Of a stretch of DNA of 64,000 bases, positions 1 to 9,131 are shown in pieces; the first letter of the stretch is position 1, and every line of letters starts with the position of its first letter. The stretch comes from a virus. Made by a program: the position numbers and the translations under genes. The stretch covers positions 1 through 64,000 of the IMG/VR virus record IMGVR_UViG_3300046530_000052; one strand, given 5' to 3'. Under the pieces are notes generated by a model. The model was not told where the DNA came from, did no database searches, and worked only from the letters and a program-made list of their open reading frames with translations.

Positions 1-236
1 ATCACCCCGCCAGCATTCACGATCTGATCGATCATGGTCAGGTAGGTAGCTTGGTCTACTGCCACCGGCGCAAAGACTTGCTGGAAGATGTTTACGCCCA
101 ACCCCTGCATCTCACCCACTGTCCGCATTGCTTCGACAGTATAGGAGGCCATGGGATTGATCACTCGATCAAACGGCGCTAGTGCTTCGAACCGTCCCGT
201 TACCTTGAGGGAGGGGATGATGGTATTCTCAGCCAT
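1..236 (-). CDS. Unrecognised protein, N-terminal 78 residues only
   Basis: This is an open minus-strand frame starting at an ATG (complement of 234-236) and running off the left edge without a stop. The translated part begins MAENTIIPSLKVTGRFEALA. It follows the stop of the 447-aa gene by 4 bases, so the two are probably co-transcribed, and a GGAG-like ribosome site lies just upstream. No family was recognised. Confidence 0.7.
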   Translation of the reverse strand, partial: MAENTIIPSLKVTGRFEALAPFDRVINPMASYTVEAMRTVGEMQGLGVNIFQQVFAPVAVDQATYLTMIDQIVNAGGV

Positions 237-240
237 AGGG

Positions 241-1584
241 TTACTCCGCTACGATTCCGTCTTGAATCAATTGGTATTTGGTGAAGGCCACGTACTTGAC
301 CCGGTTGATACGTTTGGTTACACACAGTTTACCCAAACGCTCGACACGTTGAACACCCGGCGGGAGCAGCGAGATAGGAGTTACGATCTCAGCAGCAGCC
401 ATCAGTTCGTCCATGCCGTATGCAAAGTCCATGGACTCCTGAGACATGGTTCCGAACTCAGGTTCTTTGGACGCGATCAACTGGTAATCTTTGACGATAG
501 CGTAGATCTTCTTCATTCCGTCCCGGTTGTTAACCTTAGCAACAAACAATGCTTGCAAAGATTTGTACATCAGTGGAACGGTCTGGGCGGATTTTATGAG
601 ATGGTCCGCTGGCATAGTAGGACCAAGGTACGCAGTTGCAATGTCCATCATGGTTTCACGATCGACAATTGGCGAGTACGTACTGGATCCATTGGTACGG
701 TTCACGACACCAATACGGCCAAACTCTGGGAGGACGTAGAACTCCAACGGGTTGAAGAGATCTGGGATCTTTTCTTCCCAACGAGAGAGAGGGTATTGAC
801 TATCCTTCAGAATCTCGTTACGGATCTGTTCAAACAACTGGTCTTCTGCGTCTTCACCATTACCCCAGTGCCAGATAACCCAAGTACCAACGTTGAACTT
901 ACCCAGGTTGATCAAATCCATGATCTGGAATTCGATAGGGTTACGCTCGGTACCCGGCCACTCATAACCATTCGTTGCAAGCGATTCCCGCTTAGCCACG
1001 ACCACAGGCGTTTCCAAAGCCAACCGCGTTGCGATGTCCTGGTAGTTGGCATTCATCAACCAATCCATTTCCCCCAGAGGAAGCGGATGAATGACGGTAA
1101 ACTTAACATTTGGGTATTGCAGACGAAAATAAGCGTCAGCCATCCACATGTAGAACGGTTGTTGTTCCGATCCAACAATATGGTACCCTTTAACAAAGCT
1201 CGGTAACCAGATGGCGTTGTTAGTTGCCATCTCACCAATATCTTCAATGACGATGTTGGTGGTGAACTGGGTCTTAAGGATTTGCAGACAGTTGGGACGA
1301 CTGGAAGTTACATTACCAGCCAACGCTTGCGCATAGAGCCAGTTGGCGATACCAATTTGTACCTCAGCAATTTCCTGAGGCATCTTGATGTCTTCGCCGT
1401 CTTGTGTCGACAAGAAGTTGACAAGGGAAGCAGCACTTGCTACGTTAACAGCCAGAGAGAACTTCCCTGGGTCTTTAGCGTAACTTAGTGCTTTGCCGCT
1501 CAGCTCACCAATGGCTGAAACGGTATTTGCTGTGTTGTTGTACAGTTTGGTGATAGTAGCAAACGACAGATAGGACGTGCTCAT
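241..1584 (-). CDS. Unrecognised 447-aa protein, probably phage structural
   Basis: The frame is long, continuous and codon-biased, starting MSTSYLSFATITKLYNNTAN. An alanine/serine-rich helix-prone stretch lies at about residues 35-60, and the rest is a mixed globular sequence with no catalytic motif I recognise. The gene is followed immediately by the partial gene at the left edge and is divergent from the small membrane protein at 1623. A virion role is only a guess from size and composition; function unknown. Confidence 0.75.
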   Translation of the reverse strand: MSTSYLSFATITKLYNNTANTVSAIGELSGKALSYAKDPGKFSLAVNVASAASLVNFLSTQDGEDIKMPQEIAEVQIGIANWLYAQALAGNVTSSRPNCLQILKTQFTTNIVIEDIGEMATNNAIWLPSFVKGYHIVGSEQQPFYMWMADAYFRLQYPNVKFTVIHPLPLGEMDWLMNANYQDIATRLALETPVVVAKRESLATNGYEWPGTERNPIEFQIMDLINLGKFNVGTWVIWHWGNGEDAEDQLFEQIRNEILKDSQYPLSRWEEKIPDLFNPLEFYVLPEFGRIGVVNRTNGSSTYSPIVDRETMMDIATAYLGPTMPADHLIKSAQTVPLMYKSLQALFVAKVNNRDGMKKIYAIVKDYQLIASKEPEFGTMSQESMDFAYGMDELMAAAEIVTPISLLPPGVQRVERLGKLCVTKRINRVKYVAFTKYQLIQDGIVAE

Positions 1585-1622
1585 ATTAAAAAACTCTCAC
1601 CGTGAAGTAAGGAAAAAGACCA

Positions 1623-2072
1623 ATGACGCTCGGTATAGCGAAGGAGATGGCCGACAGACTCATAGAATTCATAATAAAAATGTTTCAGGGAGAGTCTGTT
1701 GAAGATCAGTTAACGAAAGCAATTAAAGGCATTGGCCTAGTCTTGGCAGTGTCGTTATTTGTTAACTTTTCAATGTTCTTGGCTAACCTCAATCTGCGGA
1801 TGGAACTGGACGCAACGCAGGGAAGCCTTGCTAAGGTTGGCGTGCTATTCGACGGAGGGGAAAGTTCTGCACTCAGTTCGTTCGTTCGGGTTAATAACCA
1901 GACGGGGAGTCAGATAGCACTTATACAAGAACAGAACAATTGGCTAGGGCGCTATGCAATTTCGTTGACGGTAGAGAACCTGTATCTCAAACGCTCTATT
2001 GTGGTTTTGGCAGCCACTAACCGTCGGATCATAACGAATAACAACATGCTTTTACAGATGTGTCAGCCTTAA
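1623..2072 (+). CDS. Small membrane protein, unknown
   Basis: A 149-aa protein with an amphipathic N-terminus, one hydrophobic segment at about residues 36-56 (GIGLVLAVSLFVNFS) and a soluble C-terminal part. The start is supported by AAGGAAAAAGACC just upstream of the ATG. It is divergently placed from the 447-aa gene, with 38 bp between the starts. Single-pass topology is inferred from hydrophobicity only. It could be an inner-membrane or infection-associated protein; no family recognised. Confidence 0.65.
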   Translation: MTLGIAKEMADRLIEFIIKMFQGESVEDQLTKAIKGIGLVLAVSLFVNFSMFLANLNLRMELDATQGSLAKVGVLFDGGESSALSSFVRVNNQTGSQIALIQEQNNWLGRYAISLTVENLYLKRSIVVLAATNRRIITNNNMLLQMCQP

Positions 2073-2088
2073 CATTTATCTACTGGGA

Positions 2089-2109
2089 GGTGCATTGTAG
2101 GAATGCACC
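2089..2109 (+). other. Hairpin in the leader of the 500-aa gene
   Basis: GGTGCATT pairs perfectly with AATGCACC around a 5-nt loop (GTAGG). It lies between the membrane-protein stop and the ATG at 2131. No U-tract follows, so it may be a leader structure or a weak terminator/processing site. Confidence 0.5.
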
Positions 2110-2130
2110 AACCTTAGAAGAGACCTTCAA

Positions 2131-3633
2131 ATGGAAGAGATTGTACCGACCATTAACTTGGTCATGTATTTCATGTTGGACTCGATCAAACAGAAGTCCA
2201 TCCACCATTTCTTCGGGGCTCACGGTTATACGTACGATGTAACCGAGACGGGGAAGAAGAAACTGGTTAAAGATGTCCCGACGTCTTCGGGGTATTACAC
2301 CAACAACGTACAGAAAGCTAATACGGTGGTGGTGGTCAAGGATATCGTCTCTCTAGAGATCACTGACAAACGCACTAAAACAGAAGCGCTATTGCAAGGT
2401 TTCTTAACGACCCTGGATCTGTTCAAGACACGTCCAGAGATGAAGAACCTGTGTGTCATAACGGTTCAGAAAGAATTGGGAACGATCGGTCGTTATAAAG
2501 AAACCGATCTGAAGAACAAAGAAGACTTGAAGTTTGGCGGTGAGGTCGTTAGCAATAAAGAACGTGAGTTGCTGACTGATATCTTCCACACGTTGGAATG
2601 GTTCAAGGATACCGGCAGATCGGTTGTCTTTGACTTCACTGGTATGGCTGAAGGCGGTGCAGGTGTTCGTGAGTGTCAGAAACGTCTGGACTTGGCTCAG
2701 GTTATTACAGTTTGGGACTTCGAGTCGAAGGATGAGTTGGTTATCGTCCCTCGTAAGGAGTACGAAGACCCTGAGGTACACTTTAACAAGTTGGTCGATG
2801 CTACCCGTTGGTATTGCAGCAGCGGTGAAGGTAGCACGTTCTACGAGCTCCACGAAGGTTACCGCGTTTATGATTTCGGCAAGGTAGAACCGGACAAGAA
2901 CTACTACGGTAAGTTGACTCCGGACGTTACCTTCGCCAAGTTGTTCACCAAGAAGCCGTTGGAGCTGCTGGACAAGCTGTACGAGTTCTGTAACAAACGT
3001 ATCGAGAACAAAGACGGTTATCTGCTGGCTGGTGATCTTAACAACATCGTCAGTAAAGACTTGGCTCGTTTGATCGATCAAGTTCCCGGCGTTCCTAACA
3101 AGAAAGGCAAAGTCTTCAGCCCGTTCACTAAGCAGAAGAGTAAACCTTTGTTGATGGAGCTGATCAGTCCAGTTCTGATGTCGTATCGTGTCAAAGATTA
3201 TCTGGGTGCCCTGAACATCATCTTCGAAGCTTTCATGAAGAAGGATGAAGAAGGTAAGTCCGGTTACTCGACGTTCTACGACATTACCGACATGATCTAC
3301 GTTAAAGAAGTCAACGGTAAGGGTATTACCAAGCTCAAACTGAACCCTGACTTCAATCAGGATCGTAAGACACTGGTGGTGAAGATTCATCATCCGTCGG
3401 CCAAGAAGCCTGTACCTATCAACCTGTCGGTTGGTTATGATCTTCCGGATCGTAACTCGTTTAACAGCGTGGAGGATCCCAACGTTAAAGTGTGGTGCGT
3501 TACTGACACCCGGAACGAGAAAGGCCTGCGTTACTCGACTGTTGTTGAGACGGAGGAATTCATCTACGTTCACACTTCAGCGGTGGCGAACTTGCGAGTA
3601 CTGACGTTGAACGAATTAGGTAAAGACGCGTAA
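2131..3633 (+). CDS. Unrecognised 500-aa soluble protein
   Basis: The frame starts MEEIVPTINLVMYFMLDSIK, is rich in lysine and aspartate/glutamate, and has strong codon bias. It has no membrane segment and no P-loop or other motif I can name. An alternating hydrophobic/charged pattern around residues 150-215 (for example VVFDFTGMAEGG) suggests an alpha/beta fold. It ends in a strong hairpin shared with the convergent gene 3687-4556. Replication or nucleic-acid metabolism is possible, given the RecA-like gene nearby, but this is inference only. Confidence 0.75.
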   Translation: MEEIVPTINLVMYFMLDSIKQKSIHHFFGAHGYTYDVTETGKKKLVKDVPTSSGYYTNNVQKANTVVVVKDIVSLEITDKRTKTEALLQGFLTTLDLFKTRPEMKNLCVITVQKELGTIGRYKETDLKNKEDLKFGGEVVSNKERELLTDIFHTLEWFKDTGRSVVFDFTGMAEGGAGVRECQKRLDLAQVITVWDFESKDELVIVPRKEYEDPEVHFNKLVDATRWYCSSGEGSTFYELHEGYRVYDFGKVEPDKNYYGKLTPDVTFAKLFTKKPLELLDKLYEFCNKRIENKDGYLLAGDLNNIVSKDLARLIDQVPGVPNKKGKVFSPFTKQKSKPLLMELISPVLMSYRVKDYLGALNIIFEAFMKKDEEGKSGYSTFYDITDMIYVKEVNGKGITKLKLNPDFNQDRKTLVVKIHHPSAKKPVPINLSVGYDLPDRNSFNSVEDPNVKVWCVTDTRNEKGLRYSTVVETEEFIYVHTSAVANLRVLTLNELGKDA

Positions 3634-3645
3634 ACACGCTATAGC

Positions 3646-3673
3646 CCCTACCGGCCCCACAAGGCCGGTAGGG
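3646..3673. terminator. Bidirectional hairpin between convergent genes
   Basis: An 11-bp perfect stem (CCCTACCGGCC / GGCCGGTAGGG) with a 6-nt loop lies between the plus-strand stop at 3633 and the minus-strand stop at 3687. There is no U-tract on either side. Confidence 0.7.
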
Positions 3674-3686
3674 TGCTTGATGCGCT

Positions 3687-4556
3687 TTAGCCTTTCAGTG
3701 CTACCACTTCTTTGATCTGCTCACGGAAAACAGCGCTCAGCTCGTTAAGGAGGGTCATCATAGCGCCACTGATGTCTACCAGACGAACAAAGTTGTTAAT
3801 AGTGAGTTCCAGGTCAGTCAACACACTACGCTCGAAGGTCAGCTGGTTCGACTTGATCTTCTCGATCAGGAGTTCACCCAAGTGATACGTCTTGGTCAGT
3901 TCACTGGCTACGATCTCGATGTCGCGAGCGCTGAGGGTCTTGAGGGACGTGTTGTACGTGTCCATCACTTCCATCATCTCGTTGAAGTTGACGTACACCT
4001 CGGACAGCGGAACCTTGTTACGACGTTGTTCATCCGGCAACGACTTGACGAACGTGTCGGCATTAAGGATGGATTCGTCGAGGTTGTTGATGGTCCACTT
4101 GAAACGCTTGTCGCTACGACCGGTCTTGATCATCTGCTTCAAGAAGTCGTAAAGACGAGTGGTTTCAGTACGCAGAGAGCCCAGCAGGTAAACCCCCTCA
4201 ACTGCACCTTTAACGTGGGCCATCATATTGGCGATGCCCGGGGTGTAGTTGGTAGGGACCGTGATAGGGACGGCGCTGTGACGCACGAAGCTGATTTCTT
4301 TTCGTGCAACCATATTACGCAATTTATTGTTGTCTACCACGTGGACAGGACGGGAGAAGAGAGCAACCTTCTTGTCAACCATGGTACCGAATTCGGAAAA
4401 GAACAGGCCGATGCCCTCACCCAAACTCAAGGATTCAATCCCTGCGATCTCCAGGGGTTCGTAGTTCTTGACCGCATCAATGAACTTAAGCTCTTCCAGT
4501 TCTTTCTGGAAGACAGTGTACTGACTCTCGAAACTGGTGTCGTCAATATTTTCCAT
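3687..4556 (-). CDS. Unrecognised 289-aa protein
   Basis: The start is placed at the ATG encoding MENIDDTSFESQ (complement of 4554-4556). An upstream in-frame GTG at 4607 is possible but less likely. The C-terminal half is helix-rich with regularly spaced leucines and charged residues (about residues 180-289), compatible with coiled-coil or helical-bundle packing. It is convergent with the 500-aa gene and divergent from the RecA-like gene. No family recognised. Confidence 0.7.
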   Translation of the reverse strand: MENIDDTSFESQYTVFQKELEELKFIDAVKNYEPLEIAGIESLSLGEGIGLFFSEFGTMVDKKVALFSRPVHVVDNNKLRNMVARKEISFVRHSAVPITVPTNYTPGIANMMAHVKGAVEGVYLLGSLRTETTRLYDFLKQMIKTGRSDKRFKWTINNLDESILNADTFVKSLPDEQRRNKVPLSEVYVNFNEMMEVMDTYNTSLKTLSARDIEIVASELTKTYHLGELLIEKIKSNQLTFERSVLTDLELTINNFVRLVDISGAMMTLLNELSAVFREQIKEVVALKG

Positions 4557-4645
4557 AACTGTAGCTCTTATCAGTATAGTTGGGGAAGTGTGATTTAGAG
4601 TATCCACCTCATTAATTTCATAAAATGACCGGGATTTATTAGAAC

Positions 4646-6115
4646 ATGGCGAGTCCTCTCAAGTTCATTTCAACACTTGAATCCTCCAGCACCATTACGC
4701 TGGACCTTCCGTTTTCACCAGTATTCGATATGCTGAACACGGAAATCGTTTACGGGATCCACGGGGAAGCTCTTAACAACGGCGGGATCCCTCGTAACGA
4801 AGCTGTAACCGGTGGTAACAACACACAGAAAACTGGGGTGTGTGTTCTTTCTATCGCTCGCGTTCTGTACCGGGTCGATGGCAGTATCGCAATCGTTAAC
4901 GACATCGAGGATAACTTTAAGGTTAGCAGGCTAGCCGATGCAGTTGACAAGGAATTCGGTATTCCTGGTTACTTCGAAGAACACATCAACGGGAAACGCT
5001 TCTTCTACTTCTCGAAGAGCGATATCAAGAATCCGTGCGACGGTAACTTTGTTAAAGCTAAGTTCCGCGAGATCAATGCTGCTGTTCGTGAGCAGTTGGC
5101 AGCAGGTGAAGACATCTTCGTCAAGACTCCTGTTGTCGATGAAAAGAAACAACCGATCAAGATTATTGTTCCGATTCTTATTGTCACTGACTCCATCTCT
5201 GAAATGCACTTCGGGAAGATCTCCCAACACTTCCAGGAAGGCGATGTAGACGAAGGCGGCGAGAAGCGTACTCGTGACCTGTCCATCGGTAACGCCCGCC
5301 GTATCGTGCACGAGGACGCCGACGTTCTGGGTTCGGTTTGTGGTATCTACCAAATCTGGGTAGCTCAGATCACCGAGAAGATCAACCTGACTGGTCGTCC
5401 GGAAGAGAAAGAGTCAGTGTTCATCCGTCCTGGTCGTAAACTGAAGGGTCCTCGCTCGCTGCTGCGTATCCCCCAGATCGCTCACGAGATCATTAAAGGT
5501 AGTCTGCTCAAAGAAGGCAACGAGTGGCTCTACCCGAATCCGTTCGGTCGTGATGTGGAACTGAACTCGGATTCGAAAGAAGTACCGGATCTGATGCACT
5601 ACGCTAACCAGCCGTATCGTAACAAAGCTGGCATGTCCGGGATCATGTCGTTCTTCATCGGCAGTCAGTCCATGGGGATCCAGGAAGGCCTGACCATGTA
5701 CCACGCCTTGAAGTCGTCGAAGTACTTCGGTTTGGACGGCAGCAAGATCAGCCACTGGTCCACTCTTTATCCTGAGTGCAAAGTGGGTCGTACCACTGTA
5801 TGGGCGAAGACTTTGGAAGACCCTAAGTTCGTTCGCGCCCTGACCATTATCTACCACCTGTGGTTTATGCGGACCTTCTGGTTTAAGTTGCCGTTGCACT
5901 ATCGTCTGACCCCTCAGGAATTGTACGACAAGATTAAAGCACGTGGATTGGACTGGAACGACATCCTCGAGAACACCGTGGACTACTGGTTTACCAACCC
6001 ATCGATCAAGAAACACACAGTCACCACCTTTGAACTGGTGCGCATCGCCTTGGGCGAACGGGATCCTTACTGGATCAAAGACTACAAAGATCCGGCTAAG
6101 AAAGCAGACAAATAA
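4646..6115 (+). CDS. RecA/UvsX-like ATPase with degenerate P-loop (putative)
   Basis: A 489-aa protein. Residues 47-63 read GGIPRNEAVTGGNNTQKT. This resembles the RecA-core approach to Walker A, but the glycine before the lysine is replaced by Q. A hydrophobic strand plus acidic segment follows (RVDGSIAIVNDIED), as in RecA. A Walker B-like strand ending in D-S lies at about residues 173-184 (IIVPILIVTDSIS; RecA has a hydrophobic run then DS). Downstream, a strand resembling the RecA L2 region precedes a long C-terminal domain of about 250 residues that I do not recognise. Recombinases of this class drive strand exchange and recombination-dependent replication in phages, and phiKZ is reported to encode one. 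The Shine-Dalgarno site is weak. Assignment is by motif only. Confidence 0.5.
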   Translation: MASPLKFISTLESSSTITLDLPFSPVFDMLNTEIVYGIHGEALNNGGIPRNEAVTGGNNTQKTGVCVLSIARVLYRVDGSIAIVNDIEDNFKVSRLADAVDKEFGIPGYFEEHINGKRFFYFSKSDIKNPCDGNFVKAKFREINAAVREQLAAGEDIFVKTPVVDEKKQPIKIIVPILIVTDSISEMHFGKISQHFQEGDVDEGGEKRTRDLSIGNARRIVHEDADVLGSVCGIYQIWVAQITEKINLTGRPEEKESVFIRPGRKLKGPRSLLRIPQIAHEIIKGSLLKEGNEWLYPNPFGRDVELNSDSKEVPDLMHYANQPYRNKAGMSGIMSFFIGSQSMGIQEGLTMYHALKSSKYFGLDGSKISHWSTLYPECKVGRTTVWAKTLEDPKFVRALTIIYHLWFMRTFWFKLPLHYRLTPQELYDKIKARGLDWNDILENTVDYWFTNPSIKKHTVTTFELVRIALGERDPYWIKDYKDPAKKADK

Positions 6116-6178
6116 ACTTTATTTAGAGGAAGGGTGACGGAGGTTGCCCTTACCTTTAGCTTTATAAGGAATGTGGAC

Positions 6179-6580
6179 ATGATGGACCCCGCCGAGCAAC
6201 GTATCAACATCCTGGTGGTTGTAGAAAGTAATTTTGTTAACCTGTGTGAAAAGCCACAGGACTACATCAACAATTTCAAAGACAAAGTTTCTGCTAAGAA
6301 CGACAATAAAGCGTCGCTCTTCACGGTGTCCGGTAAGTACGGTCTGACCAACGTTGATAGTACCATTCCTGCTATTGAAGTCATGGACAAGAACAAAACG
6401 ATGTTCCGCCAGATGCTGGAGAACTCGTCGACTATGTTTGACGCGGTAGTCGTCATTACTTCTGTTCCTAACGATCCGTATATCGAATCGGCGCGTGAAG
6501 TAGCGACCAACACCAACAAGACCTTCACCCAGTACGGTTACCCAAGGAAAGAGAAAAATGGCCAATCGCAAAGCTTTTGA
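6179..6580 (+). CDS. Unrecognised 133-aa protein
   Basis: The ATG at 6179 (MMDPAEQRINILVVVESNFV) is chosen because AAGGA sits about 8 nt upstream; an upstream start at 6134 lacks this. It looks like a small alpha/beta protein with two hydrophobic strands. Its 3' end overlaps the next gene by 23 bp, indicating translational coupling in an operon running 6179-8501. No family recognised. Confidence 0.65.
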   Translation: MMDPAEQRINILVVVESNFVNLCEKPQDYINNFKDKVSAKNDNKASLFTVSGKYGLTNVDSTIPAIEVMDKNKTMFRQMLENSSTMFDAVVVITSVPNDPYIESAREVATNTNKTFTQYGYPRKEKNGQSQSF

Positions 6581-7238
6581 GAAGCTGGTGCTGGACCGGA
6601 TGGCTCGGGTTACTGACGGTGGCGGTAACAAAGTCATTTACGAGCGCATCTTTAAAGAAGCGTCGAACGAAGACATCGAATCGATGGTGCAGTTCCTTGA
6701 GCGGGGTAACTCCCTACCTATCTGGTCTCCGGGTGGTATCAAGAAAGAAGAATTGCGTTACGAAAACCTGATGGCGCTGTGTGAACTCGACAAGGTCAAG
6801 ATCATGCAGCGGGTGATCTCGTACGACGAAGACACCAACATCATGTCGATGTCTCCCAACGAGGCTATCGTCGGCCGGTCTGAACTCCGGGCTCAGCGTC
6901 AGTTCTGGGCCAAGAAGTTCAACGCAGCGAAGAACGACTACAAGATCGACGACCTCACTGGTCAGGTTTCGATGGAGAGTCGTGCTACGGGCATCAGTAT
7001 GCCGGAGATCACAGTACTCCGGGGTCTGGGTCTACCCACCATGGCGAACGAGCTGTACAACGTCAAGGGTGGCGACCCAGACGCACTGAAGGCTTACAAG
7101 AACGACCTACTGACTACCGGCAAGACCACAACGGATGGCAGCCTCCGTAAAGGTTCCGGTACCAAGGTACTGAGCACTGTTCACTTCCTGCTCCGCGGTC
7201 GTTTGATCGACAACAATATTCACAGTAAGGCTGCCTGA
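6558..7238 (+). CDS. Unrecognised 226-aa protein
   Basis: It starts MANRKAFEKLVLDRMARVTD after GGAAAGAGAAA. It is hydrophilic and helix-rich with no membrane segment or known motif. It overlaps the preceding gene by 23 bp and is followed after 1 bp by the next ATG, so it belongs to the same operon. A virion or assembly role is possible but not supported by a motif. Confidence 0.7.
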   Translation: MANRKAFEKLVLDRMARVTDGGGNKVIYERIFKEASNEDIESMVQFLERGNSLPIWSPGGIKKEELRYENLMALCELDKVKIMQRVISYDEDTNIMSMSPNEAIVGRSELRAQRQFWAKKFNAAKNDYKIDDLTGQVSMESRATGISMPEITVLRGLGLPTMANELYNVKGGDPDALKAYKNDLLTTGKTTTDGSLRKGSGTKVLSTVHFLLRGRLIDNNIHSKAA

Positions 7239-7239
7239 T

Positions 7240-7722
7240 ATGTCAACGGTGAAAATGGAAAACCTGCGGGACCTGAAGGACGTCATCACGGTGGTTTATG
7301 CCAGGATGATTACTGAGAACCCGATGCGCAGTGATCTGGCCTCTTACTTGGTGGACATGACCAAGAAGTCGTTGCTGACCTTTACCAGCGGCTACGTTGA
7401 TTTCGAGAAGCTTATTGGCGGGGAAACCGACCTTTACGCTCACTGGATGAACACCCAGCTTCAAGTCATGACCCTGCTGGATGGTGATGATGCGCTGCTG
7501 GTGCGTCACACTCGAACGGTGTACGAGACCTTGCTAGGAACCACTGGTGGTCCTGCGGCTGACGTGTTCCCTAAAGACTTTGATTATGCCAAAAAGAGAG
7601 AGCTTCCTAACCCTTCTCGAAGTGTGATGATTGCTTTGGCTTTCCGGGTCTTTCTGGATAACATCGAGATTGTCGCCGCTCCTCCAGGGACTCCGAATCC
7701 TCCACCTCAACCTAAGGCCTGA
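7240..7722 (+). CDS. Unrecognised 160-aa protein
   Basis: Mostly helical small protein (MSTVKMENLRDLKDVITVVY) with a proline-rich C-terminal tail (PPGTPNPPPQPKA) typical of a flexible end. It is tightly packed between neighbours (1 and 2 bp gaps). No family recognised. Confidence 0.7.
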   Translation: MSTVKMENLRDLKDVITVVYARMITENPMRSDLASYLVDMTKKSLLTFTSGYVDFEKLIGGETDLYAHWMNTQLQVMTLLDGDDALLVRHTRTVYETLLGTTGGPAADVFPKDFDYAKKRELPNPSRSVMIALAFRVFLDNIEIVAAPPGTPNPPPQPKA

Positions 7723-7724
7723 AC

Positions 7725-8501
7725 ATGAACCGTATCATTCAGTGCTATACCGAGGTCGACTCCATCTACGATCCTCGTCGTGGCATTCACCAGAAGTGGT
7801 TGGTTCGTGATCTGATCAACCCTAACGCTGACCAGTTGTCGGATGAAGAGTACGAAGCTTACGTAAAGATGTTGCGTTACGAAGGTGATGCTCGCTGGGA
7901 GAAGTATGTCCAGACCAACTACAAAGAACGGCGGATGGACCGTTTCGAGTACCCGGGGTTAACCTTCGATCGGAAACAGTTCAGTGAGCTGTATAAAGAA
8001 CGAAGCTTGGGTGATTTCAAGTTCGGGTACTACAAGACCAAGTTCACACAGAACTTCTTGAAGACCCTGATCGATCTAGAGCTGATGACTGAAACGCCGA
8101 ACATGTTCAGCAAGATCGTATTGCACGTCAACATCTACCCTTACGTAATGGATGAAGCCATGCGTCAGGATCTGGTGGACCACCTCCAGTTGCGCTTCGG
8201 GGGTAAGGTCGAGGTCAAGACGATCAACAGTCGCAGTACCAGCCATGATGTGGGGTTCTACAAACAGTTCGATTACGTGCTGAAGTACGACCTGCTGATT
8301 GGTGAAGATAGCAAAACGTTGGCTGAAAGCGTCGGCAGTATTCCAATACCGGGGACTACATTTATTATCCCTGATATTTTAGTTAAAGAGTCCGACGAAT
8401 TTACGGGAGAGATTGCTGATCGCATCTTCTCATCGACGCTGCAATTGGCGCCGGTGTTCAAGCTGATGCCTATCCATCACTCTTTCTACGATTATGCGTA
8501 A
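7725..8501 (+). CDS. Unrecognised 258-aa protein
   Basis: Starts MNRIIQCYTEVDSIYDPRRG. It is rich in aromatic and charged residues with no signal peptide or membrane segment. It is the last gene of the 6179-8501 operon and is followed by a 12-bp hairpin. No recognised motif; its position in a compact cluster suggests a conserved structural or assembly role, by inference only. Confidence 0.7.
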   Translation: MNRIIQCYTEVDSIYDPRRGIHQKWLVRDLINPNADQLSDEEYEAYVKMLRYEGDARWEKYVQTNYKERRMDRFEYPGLTFDRKQFSELYKERSLGDFKFGYYKTKFTQNFLKTLIDLELMTETPNMFSKIVLHVNIYPYVMDEAMRQDLVDHLQLRFGGKVEVKTINSRSTSHDVGFYKQFDYVLKYDLLIGEDSKTLAESVGSIPIPGTTFIIPDILVKESDEFTGEIADRIFSSTLQLAPVFKLMPIHHSFYDYA

Positions 8502-8511
8502 TGGACTTACT

Positions 8512-8540
8512 AACCAGGCAGGGGACTCCCCTGCCTGGTT
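8512..8540. terminator. Bidirectional hairpin between convergent genes
   Basis: A 12-bp perfect stem (AACCAGGCAGGG / CCCTGCCTGGTT) with a 5-nt loop lies between the stops at 8501 and 8554. No U-tract follows. Confidence 0.75.
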
Positions 8541-8553
8541 ATGTTTGCAATCG

Positions 8554-9078
8554 TCAAATTTTGTTGCCATCAAAGTCCAGTTGCTGGATACCTTGATCGA
8601 GCTCGTATTCGTTAATAGGGTTGAAGAAGACCTTATCACCCATGATCGGTTTGCTTGGATCGAGGATGTAATCACCGAAGTCGAACACTGGCATCTTGAT
8701 ACTGCCGTTGTTGATATTGGTGAGGGCTTCCATCATCTGGTTGAAGGTTATCGCGTTGTCTTCCTTCTCTTTCTTCTTAGCTCGTTCTTTACGGTCCTCA
8801 CGGATCGTTCTTTCCAGAGCATCGATGATGGACTTCACGCTACCCAGCAGCTCACCGTTCTTCGGGTTGTCGAGGTAAGCACCCATGGCGTATTCCAACA
8901 GGAAGGCACGGTTCTTCTGAATCATCTTGACCATTTCGGTTTGGTCAATGTCTTCATCGTTCCCGACCATCACTGCACGCAGCTCCTCGATAACGACTTT
9001 CATTTTGTCGGAATCGTAAGGATCTGCCTTCTTTGCTTCTTTTAGCTCTTTTGGTTTGTCGTTCGCAGGACTGTCCAT
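8554..9078 (-). CDS. Unrecognised 174-aa charged protein
   Basis: Highly charged N-terminal half and a lysine/arginine/glutamate-rich helix around residues 88-107 (TIREDRKERAKKKEKED), which could form a coiled coil or bind nucleic acid. The C-terminal part is more globular. It is divergent from the gene at 9132 with a promoter-like element between. A small-terminase-like or scaffold role was considered but has no motif support. Confidence 0.65.
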   Translation of the reverse strand: MDSPANDKPKELKEAKKADPYDSDKMKVVIEELRAVMVGNDEDIDQTEMVKMIQKNRAFLLEYAMGAYLDNPKNGELLGSVKSIIDALERTIREDRKERAKKKEKEDNAITFNQMMEALTNINNGSIKMPVFDFGDYILDPSKPIMGDKVFFNPINEYELDQGIQQLDFDGNKI

Positions 9079-9091
9079 TGGATTATAAACC

Positions 9092-9107
9092 TATATTACT
9101 TGGGTAG
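9092..9107 (+). promoter_or_regulatory. Early-type phage promoter TATATTACTTGGGTAG
   Basis: Contains the exact octamer TATATTAC known as the phiKZ early promoter core, 40 bp before the ATG at 9132, in the divergent gap between 9078 and 9132. It shares its layout with sites at 32783, 56389, 58919 and 60044. Confidence 0.6.
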
Positions 9108-9131
9108 ATTAGGATAAGGAGAGCTTTATCG

